The notes beneath the pieces were generated by a model that ran no database searches, was not told where the DNA came from, and worked only from the letters and a program-made list of their open reading frames with translations. This document shows positions 1 through 10,906 of a stretch of DNA of 64,000 nucleotides, one piece after another. Both the position numbers and the translations under genes were made by a program. Position 1 is the first letter of the stretch; each line of letters opens with the position of its first letter. The stretch is from Labia minor (taxonomy: Eukaryota > Arthropoda > Insecta > Dermaptera > Spongiphoridae). Where the stretch lies: positions 1,612,001 through 1,676,000 of the forward strand of contig OY720344.1 in NCBI GenBank assembly GCA_963082975.1. Direction: 5' to 3'.

Positions 1-430
1 GTAATCACTTGTGAATGGGGGTAAAGAAAATTTATTGAGAAATTTTTTCAATCTTTCTCTCCTTATAATACATCACGACAAGAATTTTAGAATTTTATAT
101 TACCTTATTGGTATTTCATTTAAGAATTTATAATTAAGAGAGAAGAGAATTAATTAATTGACATGATATTTTATGTGAAAAATTGAAAATTGGTTGGAAA
201 ATATTTTAAAATGGTTTTGAAAAATGAAATTGAATTAAATATTGAATTTTAATTACTAATGTTTATAAGAGTTGTTATTTGTACTTTCTCTTTATTATCT
301 TGAGGATCTTATTGAGTGATAATAAGTATAAAGGAATTCATTTCATTCATAATTGTAAATTATTACAAAATGATAGTTAATATAGATTATAGATCTATTG
401 TGATGAAGGTATATATATTTAGAGCCATTT

Positions 431-972
431 TTACTATCTTCACCAGTTTTGAAGGTTCCTGAATCATTTTCACTAAAGTTGAAAAAAAAATGTCTCTCTC
501 TGTGTGTGTATGTGTGTATGTGTGTAGACAAGATTACTCAAAAACAGTTTGAGCTAGAATCATGAAATTTGTTAAAATTTGTTACATGGGCATTATTCAA
601 AATTTGTAGTTTTTCTAACAACTTTTGAGAAATTAGCTCAACCGGAAGAGGGTCATTACCTACCACGTTTTGATTTTTTTTTCCTCTAAAGTGACCGTAA
701 AAATAAAGATATAGGTTTGATAATTTTTCACATGATTCAAAATTGTATAAAACTGCTATATATAGAATTACGGCCTGATTGAATCGCTGAAAGTACCGGA
801 ATTAATTTTTTAACACTGCAAATCTCATGCGCCAACACGTGACGTTGTGACATCAACAAATATTATTTATAATTTTAATTTATGATTTAATTTTAATTAA
901 ATTTAATTTATAAATATGTTAATTAATCCAATTCAAATTTGCGAGATAGTCGAGTGGAGACACTCCAACTTT
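431..972 (+). repeat. Repeat family A, copy 1
   Basis: This copy reads in the same direction as the copy at 49966-50574. Shared landmarks in order are a stretch ending in GGTTCCTGAATCATTTTCAC, a TG-rich run, GTAGACAAGATTAC, the block GGAAGAGGGTCATTA, a CTATATATAG tract, GCGCCAACACGTGA and the terminal GCGAGATAGTCGAGTGGAGA. No ORF of note lies inside. Family A occurs at six sites in this window in both orientations, so it is an interspersed non-coding element. Its class is not recognised. The ends carry a short inverted match (TATCTCGC and GCGAGATA), which would fit a non-autonomous DNA element. Confidence 0.8.
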
Positions 973-1121
973 TTCTTGTATATATTAAAAAAACAAAAAA
1001 AAAAAATTTCTCTAAAGACATCTATTCTATTGGTATATACCTTATTATACAATATCATACTATAATATGGAGTTTGATATAAAGATTAGTACAAATAGTT
1101 TTCTACTAAATTGACTATATC

Positions 1122-2085
1122 CATAACGTCTTTATCAACTTCCCTTCATGTTTGTCTGTCTGTCTGTTCGCTTTTTTATGACAAAATGAAATCGATTTTT
1201 ATCAACTTTAATTTGAGCTAGACTTTTGAAAATTTTTATAGTTATTTCAATGGATCCCTAGAATGTATTGAAAAAAATATAATTGTATTATAATTAATTA
1301 ATTGTAATTTGATTAACGATTAACTGCTTTAATATTTAATTTTCATTCACGCCATCTGACGGATAACTATTGAGTTGGTTTTCATTTCGAAAATAATTCA
1401 AAATAATTTATAACATTAAAAGATGAATTTTTAATTAATATAATAATTATAATAAATATATTTTAAAAACATTACTTAAATATTAACATTTATTTAATAT
1501 AATTATCATCATTTTTGAAGATTAATATTTTCTTTTTGTTTTATTCACAATTTGAAAATTTTCGTATAACTTCATCTTTTCTATTTCTCTTGTTATATTA
1601 ATTAAATTTATCATATTAAAATTGCACTAAAAAGAATAAAATAATATAAATATAAAAAATATTTTATAAAATAACGTTTTTCTCATGGACTAAAAAAAAT
1701 AAAATAATTTTTCTATAAGCGTGACAAAGTTTATGGATGAATTGCTTCATATTAAACGAAAAACATCGGGCGCGTTTAGTTTTCATTTGCTTTCTATTTT
1801 ATTTCTATGCAACTAAATTCCTTTATAGCGCTATAATTTATATATATACTTACATATATACCACACACTAAAACACTTCATTAACAAATAACCTTATTTC
1901 TTCTAATATAATCAAATGTTTTGGATTTGATTGATAATATGTTAATTTAATAAAAATTCTTTTAAATTTTGTTACATACTTTGATATAAGTATATTACAG
2001 TGAAAAATAATTTAAAAAGATTAATTGCTTAGCTCTTAATCTATCAATTTTATTATATAACAAAAAAATTTGTCAGTTTACATAA
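1122..2085 (+). repeat. Left arm of a ~1 kb long inverted repeat
   Basis: This segment is matched in reverse complement by 5428-6531. The outer edge starts at ATAACGT. The match then runs through a TCTGTCTGTTCGCT block, a CTATAAAAATTTTCAAAAGTC-like block, a CATGGACTA...TTTTTCTATAAGCGTGACA block and TCAAATGTTTTGGATTTGAT, ending near GTCAGTTTA. Arms differ by substitutions and small gaps. No protein of note is encoded. Confidence 0.75.
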
Positions 2086-2154
2086 ATTTGACTTGATGTT
2101 TTATGTAGCACAAAATAGGGACCCTTGGAGGGATGTGGTTATTAAAAGATTATT

Positions 2155-2205
2155 GTAAGAAGTTTCAAGTTCCGTAGAGCCATAAGAGATAGATAGAGAT
2201 ATAAA
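2155..2205 (+). mobile_element. 3' end of a LINE, tail fragment
   Basis: The stretch AAGTTCCGTAGAGCC followed by GATAGATAGA matches the last coding bases and GATA-type tail of the LINE fragment at 49195-49680, there on the minus strand. Only the 3' tip is present, as expected for 5'-truncated non-LTR insertions. Confidence 0.5.
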
Positions 2206-2239
2206 TTTTTATAAATATTAAAATAATTATATTAAAGAA

Positions 2240-2274
2240 GGGGGGGGGGAGAGAGAGAGAGAGAGAGAGAGAGA
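2240..2274. repeat. Poly-G then (GA)n microsatellite
   Basis: A run of about nine G followed by about 12 GA units. Confidence 0.95.
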
Positions 2275-2754
2275 TAACAATTGGAATTTAACTTGAAAAT
2301 TAAAACTTTTAATCAATAATATGAAAAAAAAAAGATATATATATATATAATAATATCATTTTTTTTTAATTAAAGAGAATAAATGACCGAAATGGTCACA
2401 TTTTCATTAATTCATTATAGTTATATTTATTCATCGACAAAAAAAAAAAAAATAAATAAATACTTAAATAATAGAAAAATAATTTACGGGAATGATTAAA
2501 TTTAATTTAAAATAAAATTGCTAAAGATTTCTAATTGTCTCATATATATATATATATAAGATATACAAAGGAAATAGATTTTGACACTTATTATCTTATC
2601 ACAAAAATATCAAAATATCATAGTCTTGCACAATTAAATCAAGACAATTGTAAATGATAAAAAAAATAAATAATGTATCTTTATTTATATATTTATTTTT
2701 ATTTAATAAATCTATTGTACTTTATAGAAAATTAATTTTCATTATGATTATGTT

Positions 2755-2786
<32 letters not shown>
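2755..2786. repeat. (TAG)n microsatellite
   Basis: About ten TAG/AGT units in tandem. Confidence 0.95.
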
Positions 2787-3107
2787 TTTATATTAACTAA
2801 AAGTTCAACAAGTACAACAACAAGATAAAATATTATATTTTTATGTTAAGAAGCAGCCATAATTAATAGATGAATTAAGAAATCAAAGAAATTAATTTTT
2901 AATTTCAATTTAATTTTTTAAATGAGAAAAACTTTTATGTTTTTATGGTATTAAAAATGAATTTCTCTGGAACACAAAATGTTTAGGTGTACTAATCAAA
3001 TGATATTGTACTATTATTATTATGGTTGGCGGGGCGAGGCTTGTTCACCCCTCCTCTAAATAAATAATATATTTTAAAAGAATATTAAGAAATTTTAACA
3101 AAAAATT

Positions 3108-4142
3108 AGCTGGAGTGTCTCCACTCGACTATCTCGCAATTTGAATTGGAATAAATAACATTATAAATTAAAATTAATAAATAATATTTATTAAATCAGC
3201 GCATGTTTGGCTGACTTTGTTGATGGCACCACGTCACGTAGCAGTTTTATACAATTTTGAATCATGTGAAAAACTATCAAACATTCCGTGTATCTTTATT
3301 ATACACTTTTACTTAACTCACTCTGTCCGGTTGTACGCAGGTTGTCCGGTTGAACGTTGTCCGCGGCATTTTATAATCGATATTTCAACAACTTCCCGAC
3401 ATTCAATCAACTTGAAATTTTGCATACGCGCTTGCTCCTGCTAATAATACACGAATCAATTGAAAAATCCACTGAATTATTTATCTATTAGTGGTAATTA
3501 ATTAACTAAACTTTCATATGCGGAAGATGGAATAGTTCACTATTTCAATCATAGATGGCGATCTAGAGGCGCTGAATACGACTAAAAAGTATAAAATCAA
3601 TTTAAGTAAAAAGAAATCTTTTTAAAAAATACACTTTACTTAAAAATTGCACTAAAAAGTAAAAAATAAAATCCCTTTAAAGTGTGTGCGCTCAAATTAT
3701 AATAAGACCGTAAAACATTTGCTTCCATTTGGTGTTATTATAATTTGAGCGCACACACTTTAAAGGGATTTTATTTTTTACTTTTTAGTGCAATTTTAAG
3801 TAAAGTGTATTTTTTAAAAAGATTTCTTTTTACTTAAATTTTTTTTACGGTCACTTTAGAGGAAAACAAACCAAAACGTTGTAGGTAATGACCCTCTTCC
3901 TGTTGAGCTACATTTCTCAAAAGTGGATAGAAAACTACGAATGAATTGAATTGAATAATGCCCGTATACCAAATTTCATTATTCTAGCTCAAACCATTTT
4001 GACGTAATCTTGTCTACACACTCACACACACACACACACAGAGACATTTTTTCTCAACCTTAGTGAAAATGATTCAGGAACATTCAAAACGTATAAAAAC
4101 ATCAAAATCTCGACATCGAAAATGTTCGTGATCGCAATAGTA
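3108..4142 (-). repeat. Repeat family A, copy 2, interrupted
   Basis: The inverted orientation starts with GGAGTGTCTCCACTCGACTA and ends near GTGATCGCAATAG. The element is split: family sequence stops near 3300 (ATCTTTATT) and resumes near 3842 (ACGGTCACTTTAGAGG). In the copy at 8606 these two sequences adjoin. The 540 bp between are a later insertion. Confidence 0.8.
3301..3841. mobile_element. Insertion with near-perfect palindrome nested in family A
   Basis: The second half is a hairpin: arm 3599-3705 and arm 3735-3840 are reverse complements over about 105 bp, with a 29-bp loop. Landmarks are TTTAAGTAAAAAGAAATC, CACTTTACTTAAAAATTGC and AAGTGTGTGCGCTCAAATT. The first half (3301-3598) is unique in this window and slightly GC-richer. 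A foldback element or MITE fits; no transposase is visible. Confidence 0.75.
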
Positions 4143-4914
4143 AAAATTAAACGACAAAACAGATTAAAAAATTTCCAAGATTTTAGAGAAAAAAAAAATT
4201 ATAAAGTATGTTAACTAATTAATAAAGTAAATATTAACTAATAATTAAAAAAATAAATGTTAAAAATTTCCAATATTTTAAAGGAACAAGAATTAAAAAA
4301 TTATTTATTTATGCTTTTCTATTATTCTCGATTTTAATCCCAAATAATTGTTTTATACATTTTAATTTGGATTCACTTTAATAATAGTTTTGACGAGATA
4401 AGCCCCTATACTGCGTGATTCTATTTTATTTATTTACTAATTACTGACCCACGATAGAGTAATGGAGGTATTTCCTTTTTCTATCTTAAAATCCTAACTA
4501 TTTTGTACATAATTTGTTTCATAAAAAAATATTGTATAAATATACTAGTATAGTTCAATAAAGAAATGATATTAAAGTGTTTACTAGTATTCCCATTGAC
4601 CTCGATTTTCCACTTCTTTTCTAAAAATTTAAATATTAGTATTTTTCTTTTTTTTTTTTTATATATATATCATTACACACTTTTCACCAGATCAATAACA
4701 ATTATCTAATTAGAAAAGAAAAGAAAAGAAGAAAAGAAAAGAAAAGAAAAGAAACGATATCTTGCTTAACAACATCAAAGCGATTTTGTTTTAATGGATG
4801 ATTCTCGTTTGTAGTGATGCGATGATTCTTTTCTTTAATTTACTAATTAATTAATCATAACATTTATTTATTTGGATTAATAGATTGTATATAGATATTG
4901 TATGTGTGGGGGAA
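4143..4914. other. AT-rich DNA without recognised gene
   Basis: No coding frame with supporting splice sites or similarity is visible. An AAAAG-type microsatellite lies at about 4708-4754. Confidence 0.6.
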
Positions 4915-5090
4915 ATTTCGAGGATCTCATCAAGTGATTGGTTCACCTCTGTCCTTGGAATGCGAGCTCATCGAGGACCGTTTGTTCCTGTTAACGGGAC
5001 TACACCGATGAGGCCCTCGTAACGGCATTACAGCAGCACTGAAGACACTCACCAGACCATCACCACCATTCAGTACAATTTCCTCTTCTT
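4915..5090. other. Low-AT island of unknown role
   Basis: This stretch is markedly GC-richer than its surroundings. It carries two similar short motifs in opposite orientation: GATGAGGCCCTCGTAA on the plus strand, and GATGAGATCCTCGAAA when 4910-4932 is read on the minus strand. Both resemble a hammerhead core but deviate at key positions. No ORF or tRNA fold was recognised. Confidence 0.4.
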
Positions 5091-5427
5091 TTTATGGACA
5101 GAATTTCTTTTAAAGAAAGCTTTCTAATAAAAAGCTCAATTGAACTCCCTATATTAGAAAATAAATATTCACTTAAATAAATAGAAATAAGTATATACTT
5201 ATAATTTTTTGTTTTTTAAAGTATTATTTAAAATAATATAAATATAAAAACATTTTATGAAATAACACTTTTCCAATGGACTAAAAAGAATAAAATAATT
5301 TTTCTATAAGCCTGACAAAGTTTATGGATGAAACGAAAAACGTTGGGCGCTTTTAGTTTTATTTATTCATATGAAAAATCAAGTCATATTTTTGTAATAA
5401 TAAAAATTTTATTAAACACATTAACTG

Positions 5428-6531
5428 ACAATTTTTTTTTATCATGCAATAAAATTGATAGTTTAAGAGCTAAGATTCACTGTAATATACTTATATCAAA
5501 GTATGTAACAAAATTTAAAAGAATTTTTATTAAATTAACATATTATCAATCAAATCCAAAACATTTGATTATATTAGAAGAAATAGTGTTACTTGTTAAT
5601 GAAGTGTTTTAGTGTGTGGTATGTATGTAAGTATATATATAAATTTTAGCGTTATAAAGGAATTTAGTTGCATAGAAATAAAATAGAAAGCAAATGTTTT
5701 TCGTTGAATATGAAGCAATTCATCCATAAACTTTGTCACGCTTATAGAAAAATTATTTTATTCTTTGTAGTCCATGAGATAAACGTTATTTTATAAAAAG
5801 TTTTTATATTTATATTATTTTATTTTATTCTTTTTAGTGCAATTTTAATATGATAAATTTATTTAATATAACAAGAGAAATAGAAAAGATGAAGTTATAC
5901 GAAAATTTACAAATTAGGAATAAAACAAAAATAAATATTTATCTTCCAAAATTGATTTTATCAAGTAAATGTTATTATTTTGAATAATAATTATTATATT
6001 ATATTTATAAATAAATCATTAATTAAAATATGAAATTTTATAAATATATATATTCTCTTCATAAAAAAAGGTTATTCTATTGTTTTGTTTCCTCTCTCTC
6101 GGGGACATATATAAAAAAAATGATCTTTTCTCTATGCCATTTGAGGGGAAAAAACCCTCCTCATTGGCGATACAACTGATTAATAAGAATTCATCATTAA
6201 TTTTAATTATATAAAAATTTTTTAAATACGTTCAAAATGAAAATCTATCCTGAAATCAAAATATGTATGTTTCAGAATCCGTTAAAAAAAATTAATCGGA
6301 GCAATATAAAAGGAGTTAGTTACTAAAAGTAATTAATCGCTAATTAATTACAATTAATTAATTATATTTCAATTATATTTCTTCTATACCTTCTAGGGAT
6401 CGATTTAAATGTCTATAAAAATTTTCAAAAGTCTATCACAATATTAAGATAATGAAAAATTGATTTGAATTTGGCAAAAGAGCGAACAGACAGAGAGAAA
6501 GTCGCCAAGTGAAGTTGAGAAAAACGTTATA
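5428..6531 (-). repeat. Right arm of the ~1 kb long inverted repeat
   Basis: This is the reverse complement partner of 1122-2085. The segment just inside (about 5210-5345) also repeats part of the left arm in direct orientation: CTATAAGCCTGACAAAG and AAACGAAAAACGTTGGGCGC match 1715-1780. The right side is therefore itself a foldback. The 94-codon ORF here is a by-product of the repeat. Confidence 0.75.
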
Positions 6532-7257
6532 ATAAAAAAAAATAAATTAATATACATATAAGATTTTCAAGAAATTATTGTTAATCTAGTCTACCTTTAT
6601 AGAGTTTAGCATAATTTGCTTTGTTATTATCCCTTACTATAATAATCATAAATTAGAGATAGTTATTCCTTTTGGAGAAGATCCCAATCAATCAATATCC
6701 CCCTTTTCTCTCAATAGGAAAACCAAAAATAAATCTACAATTTCCAATAGAATTGTATTGGATTATTTGAAATGAAAAATTCCAAATTATCTAGATTTTA
6801 ATAGTATTTATTTGTTGATTTTTTTTTAATCCTTAAGTAATCTTTTAAAAGATTAAGAAAGAATAAAAGTTTATAATTTAATCTTGCAAATATTTCCAAG
6901 TGAATTAATTATCTTTTAAGTAAATAGTGATTAAGAACTGCAAAAAAAAAAAAAAAAAAAAATCAAAATTTTCATTAACAGGCATACTCATTAAATTTTA
7001 GTTATTTTTCCGCAGATGTTTTTTTACAAAAAATATTATTATCATTTGTAAAGGAAATATTACATGCACTTTCTTTTTGTTTTATATGAAATTGAATTCA
7101 TTAATCATTTTTATTTTTAATAATCATATTCAATATTTAATAACTTATTTAATTCTGAGCACTTTTAATTGACACTATTTAAATTTCATAATATATATTG
7201 AGGGGAAAAAGAAAATATTTAACAAAATATGTGAATTCTAAAATTTAAAGAAAAATA
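6532..7257. other. AT-rich DNA, nothing recognised
   Basis: Only homopolymer and AT-rich tracts are visible. Confidence 0.6.
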
Positions 7258-7916
7258 AGTTGACCTGTGGCCAGGTCCGAACCGACCGACGGTTTGAAAT
7301 AAATTAATTTCCAGCTACAGAAACAATTTCAAATAATTTTCATATATCTATTAATGTAATAAAAAACAGATAGGCATACATAAATAATAAATATAAACAT
7401 TTTTAATTTTATTTTATTTATAATATATATGCAAGACCAGGCTGTGACGTCATGAATGGCTGGATGACGTCATATAATTTTAAATCAAGAAAAAACTAAT
7501 AAATATGATTTTCTCGAGGATAAAACCAATACAAAGTGCATGATTCGTGGTGATATATAAAAAAATCTCCTTTGGTGTGAAAATAACCCTTTCCTTCCTA
7601 ACGTCGATCGCTAATACTACCACTTCCGGTTTCCGGAATTGCACCAAAAGTTGATCAATTCATCCCACTGATGCATTAAGTAAATATACCAAATTTCATC
7701 AAAATCCGTTCAGCCGTTCAGGCTGTACACATCTATACGGACGGACAGACGGACGGACGGACAGACGGACGGACAGACGGACAGACATCATGCTAAAAAT
7801 ACTTTTTTCTGTTTAGAAAATGCATGATTCGTGGAGATATGTAAAAATCTCCACATGTGAAATTTGGTGTGAAAACAATACCTCCCTTACTATCGTCGGT
7901 CGGTAATAAAGAAAAA
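7258..7916 (+). repeat. Repeat family B, longest copy
   Basis: The element begins TTGACCTGTGGCCAGG with GAACCGACCGACGG just inside, and ends TATCGTCGGTCGGTAA. CCGACCGACG and CGTCGGTCGG are an inverted pair near the ends. Inside are two TGACGTCAT blocks, a sentence-like TTTCATCAAAATCCGTTCAG block and a tandem run of GGAC/AGAC units (about 7738-7788). The TTTCATCAAAATCCGTTCAG block resembles motifs common in arthropod repeats (recalled, not searched). Confidence 0.75.
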
Positions 7917-8059
7917 ACTTAAAGTTACATATATTATATAATAATAGATATATTTTGGATAAATAATAGATATTTTTACTGTATGTATGTATCCCAATAA
8001 AGATTATTCACATAAACTATTATAGTATAAGTATATATTTATATTCTTTTGTAGGCTAT

Positions 8060-8165
8060 CCTATAGGAAAGATTGTATCACTTTAAAAGGAGATTATATT
8101 GATGAATAAAAATGATTTTTGAAAAAAAATGTTTTTTTCGTTGTTAGTTTTGGGACTTATTGAAC
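8060..8165 (+). pseudogene. Mariner transposase C-terminal remnant
   Basis: The frame reads DCITLKGDYIDE then a stop, which is the usual end of mariner transposases (compare CIVLKGDYVD in the relic at 27318). The following GGGACTTATTGAACG resembles the 3' flank of that relic. Only the extreme 3' end remains. Confidence 0.5.
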
Positions 8166-8605
8166 GATGTGTTATAAATATCGAATCAATTCGATTCAAT
8201 AATATAAGTATTTACATTTGTATAAGGGAACAGAGAAAGACAAATTTCAATAAACAAAATAATGATTCATTAAGTGAATGATATCATCAACGTATTATAT
8301 TAAGTGGAAAAAAAAAAATCGTCGTAGGAGAGATTCATTCATCTCAAATCATTTTGTTAAAAATAAAACATTTCAGTGAGAAGAGAGATCTCCTAGTGGA
8401 GTTGAAAAGTAAAGAAAGAAAAAATATCAGCAACACCAACAACATTTATTCATTCTTAAATTAAAGATTTAGTTTTCTTTGAATTTATTTTATTATTTTA
8501 TTATTATTATTATTTTTATTATTATTTATTTTATTATATTATATTTTATTTTATTTTATTATTTTAGTATAAGACTAAAAGATTTGTTCATTGATTTATT
8601 AAGAA

Positions 8606-9237
8606 ATTAGCTGGAGTGTCTCCACTCGACTATCTCGCAATTTGAGAGAATTGGAATAAATAACATAATATATTATATTTAAAATAAATTTAATTCATTA
8701 TAAATTATAAATTAAAATTAATAGATAATATTTAGTAAATCAGCGCATGTTTGGCTCTTTGTTGATGGCACCACGTTACGTGTTGGCGCGTGAGATTTGC
8801 AGTGTTAAAAAATTATAATTCCGGTACTTTCAGCGATTCCATCAAGATGAAATTCTATATATAGCAGTTTTATACAATTTTGAATCATGTGAAAAACTAT
8901 CAAACATATATCTTTATTTTTACGGTCACTTTAGAAGAATAAAAATCAAAACGTTGTAGGTAATGACCCTCTTCCGGTTGAGCTAATTTCTCAAAAGTTG
9001 TTAGAAAAACTACGAATTTTGAATAATGCCCATGTAACAAATTTTAACAAATTTCATGATTCTAGCTCAAACTGTTTTTGCGTAATCTTGTCTACACACA
9101 CAGACACAGAGAGAGAGAGAGAGAGAGACATTTGTCTCAACCTTAGTGAAAATGATTGAGGAACCTTTAAAACGTATCAAAACATCAAAATCTCAACATC
9201 GAAAATTTTCGTGATCGCAATACTATCTCTGGCGAGA
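8606..9237 (-). repeat. Repeat family A, copy 3, near full length
   Basis: It runs from GGAGTGTCTCCACTCGACTA to GATCGCAATACTATCTCTGG without the insertion seen in copy 2, so it defines the uninterrupted form. A GA microsatellite replaces the TG run of copy 1. Confidence 0.8.
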
Positions 9238-9248
9238 TATTTAAAATA

Positions 9249-9274
9249 ATATATATATATATATATATATATAT
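9249..9274. repeat. (TA)n microsatellite
   Basis: About 13 TA units directly after family A copy 3. Confidence 0.9.
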
Positions 9275-9479
9275 TAATTATTTTTATTTCTTAATTAATT
9301 AAAAATTAATTTCCAATATTCAATTTAGAATTCGATTTATAATAACATATTATTTACGTTTATATATATTATATATACACTTGGACAAATGTGGTTGCTG
9401 CAGTCAAAAACTCCCAAGAGTCACAGAGCTGTATAGATAAAAATAAATCTTCTATTCTTCTATATATATAGAAGATGTA

Positions 9480-9760
9480 TAAGGTTTTTGTCTGTAAATA
9501 TTTTTGCATATCTTCACGTTTTATGATTTCTAGAATCTAAAAGTAACTTTAAAATTTTTCATGAAAATTGTGACGTTATATTATAGATTCAAAATTGGCT
9601 GAACCGATTATAATAATGAAATTACATCTCAATATTCTTATATACCTCTACTATTTGAACAAAGGCTATAAATTTTATTAATATCTGATCAATAGCCGCA
9701 GAAATTAATTTTTTATAAATTTATATAATACTCGATGTTGTTCTCGTGGCTCACAATCAC
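9480..9760 (+). repeat. Repeat family C, copy 1
   Basis: Shares with 13640-13945 the blocks GAACCGATTA, ACAATGAAATTA-like, and CTATAAATTTTATTAATATC. Divergent; no ORF. Class unknown. Confidence 0.5.
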
Positions 9761-10056
9761 TAAAGAAGTCGAATACTTTTTCTTTTCTATTTAAAAGTAA
9801 AAGGCAAGTATATATTTTATCCAAGCTTAATAAAACAAAACAGAAATTATTTTCACTAAATTATAAGTAATATCTTTGTTTTTGTTTTTAGTTTAATTAC
9901 TACTATATTTTAAATGCAAAAATCATTTATTGATAATGTAAAAATTAAAATATGATTTTTTAAAAATGTAATGATTTAAATATAAAGGATTGTATGATAT
10001 ACATATATATTTATAAATTAAAAAAATTATAAATTAAAATTAATAAATAACTCGAT

Positions 10057-10057
10057 G

Positions 10058-10091
<34 letters not shown>
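10057..10091. repeat. (ATA)n microsatellite
   Basis: About eleven AAT units. Confidence 0.95.
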
Positions 10092-10300
10092 GCTATTTAT
10101 AAACATATGCAATAGGTAGAATGTAGGTATTCTAATCAAAGACAATTAATTAAGTAAATATAATTACCCAAAATATATGAAATATGTATTATTATATAAA
10201 CATACACACATACACAGAGAGAGAGAGAGAGAGTGAGAGAGAAAGGGTGAATTAGAGAGTGAGCTGAATTTTATCAATTTCAAAATAATTAATAAAAATA

Positions 10301-10354
10301 TGACCTGTGACCAGACACAGAACCGACCAACGATTAGAAATAAATTAATTCCCA

Positions 10355-10396
<42 letters not shown>

Positions 10397-10833
10397 ATAA
10401 TAAAAAAAAAATATTTTTAAAACTTGAATTAAAATGGTTAAATTATATTATTTTGGTTTTTATATTTTAACTTTAATTACTCAATTATTTATCACCTCTA
10501 TATTTTAAGTGAAATATTTTCTGACAATGAATATAAAATTAATACTTTGTAAGTAGTTTACTACCACTTCCACAGCAAAAGTTGATGAATTCATGTTAGT
10601 GATGCATTAAGTAAATATACAATATATCAAATTTTATCAAAATCCGTTGAGTCGTTCAAACTAAACACGTCAATACGGACACACAATGGACAGACGGACA
10701 GACAGACAGAGATCATGCTAAAAATACTTTTTTCTGTTAACAAATTTCATGATTTGTGGAGATATATTAAAAATCTCTACATGTGAAATTTGATGTGAAA
10801 ACAATACACCTTCCCTTCCTATCGTAGGTCGGT
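10301..10833 (+). repeat. Repeat family B, diverged copy
   Basis: Starts TGACCTGTGACCAG and ends ATCGTAGGTCGGTAA, with the GATGCATTAAGTAAATATAC and AATACGGACA blocks inside. A TA microsatellite at about 10357-10393 replaces part of the left half. Confidence 0.65.
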
Positions 10834-10871
10834 AAAAAAAAGGAGGGTCGAGAAATTAATTGATAGCCTTA

Positions 10872-10906
<35 letters not shown>

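Noticed and set aside
4915-5090. Possible tRNA or small RNA gene in the low-AT island
   Set aside because: No cloverleaf, A box or B box could be assembled by eye.
5328-5612. 94-codon plus-strand ORF
   Set aside because: Lies in the inverted repeat; both arms have diverged without keeping the frame.
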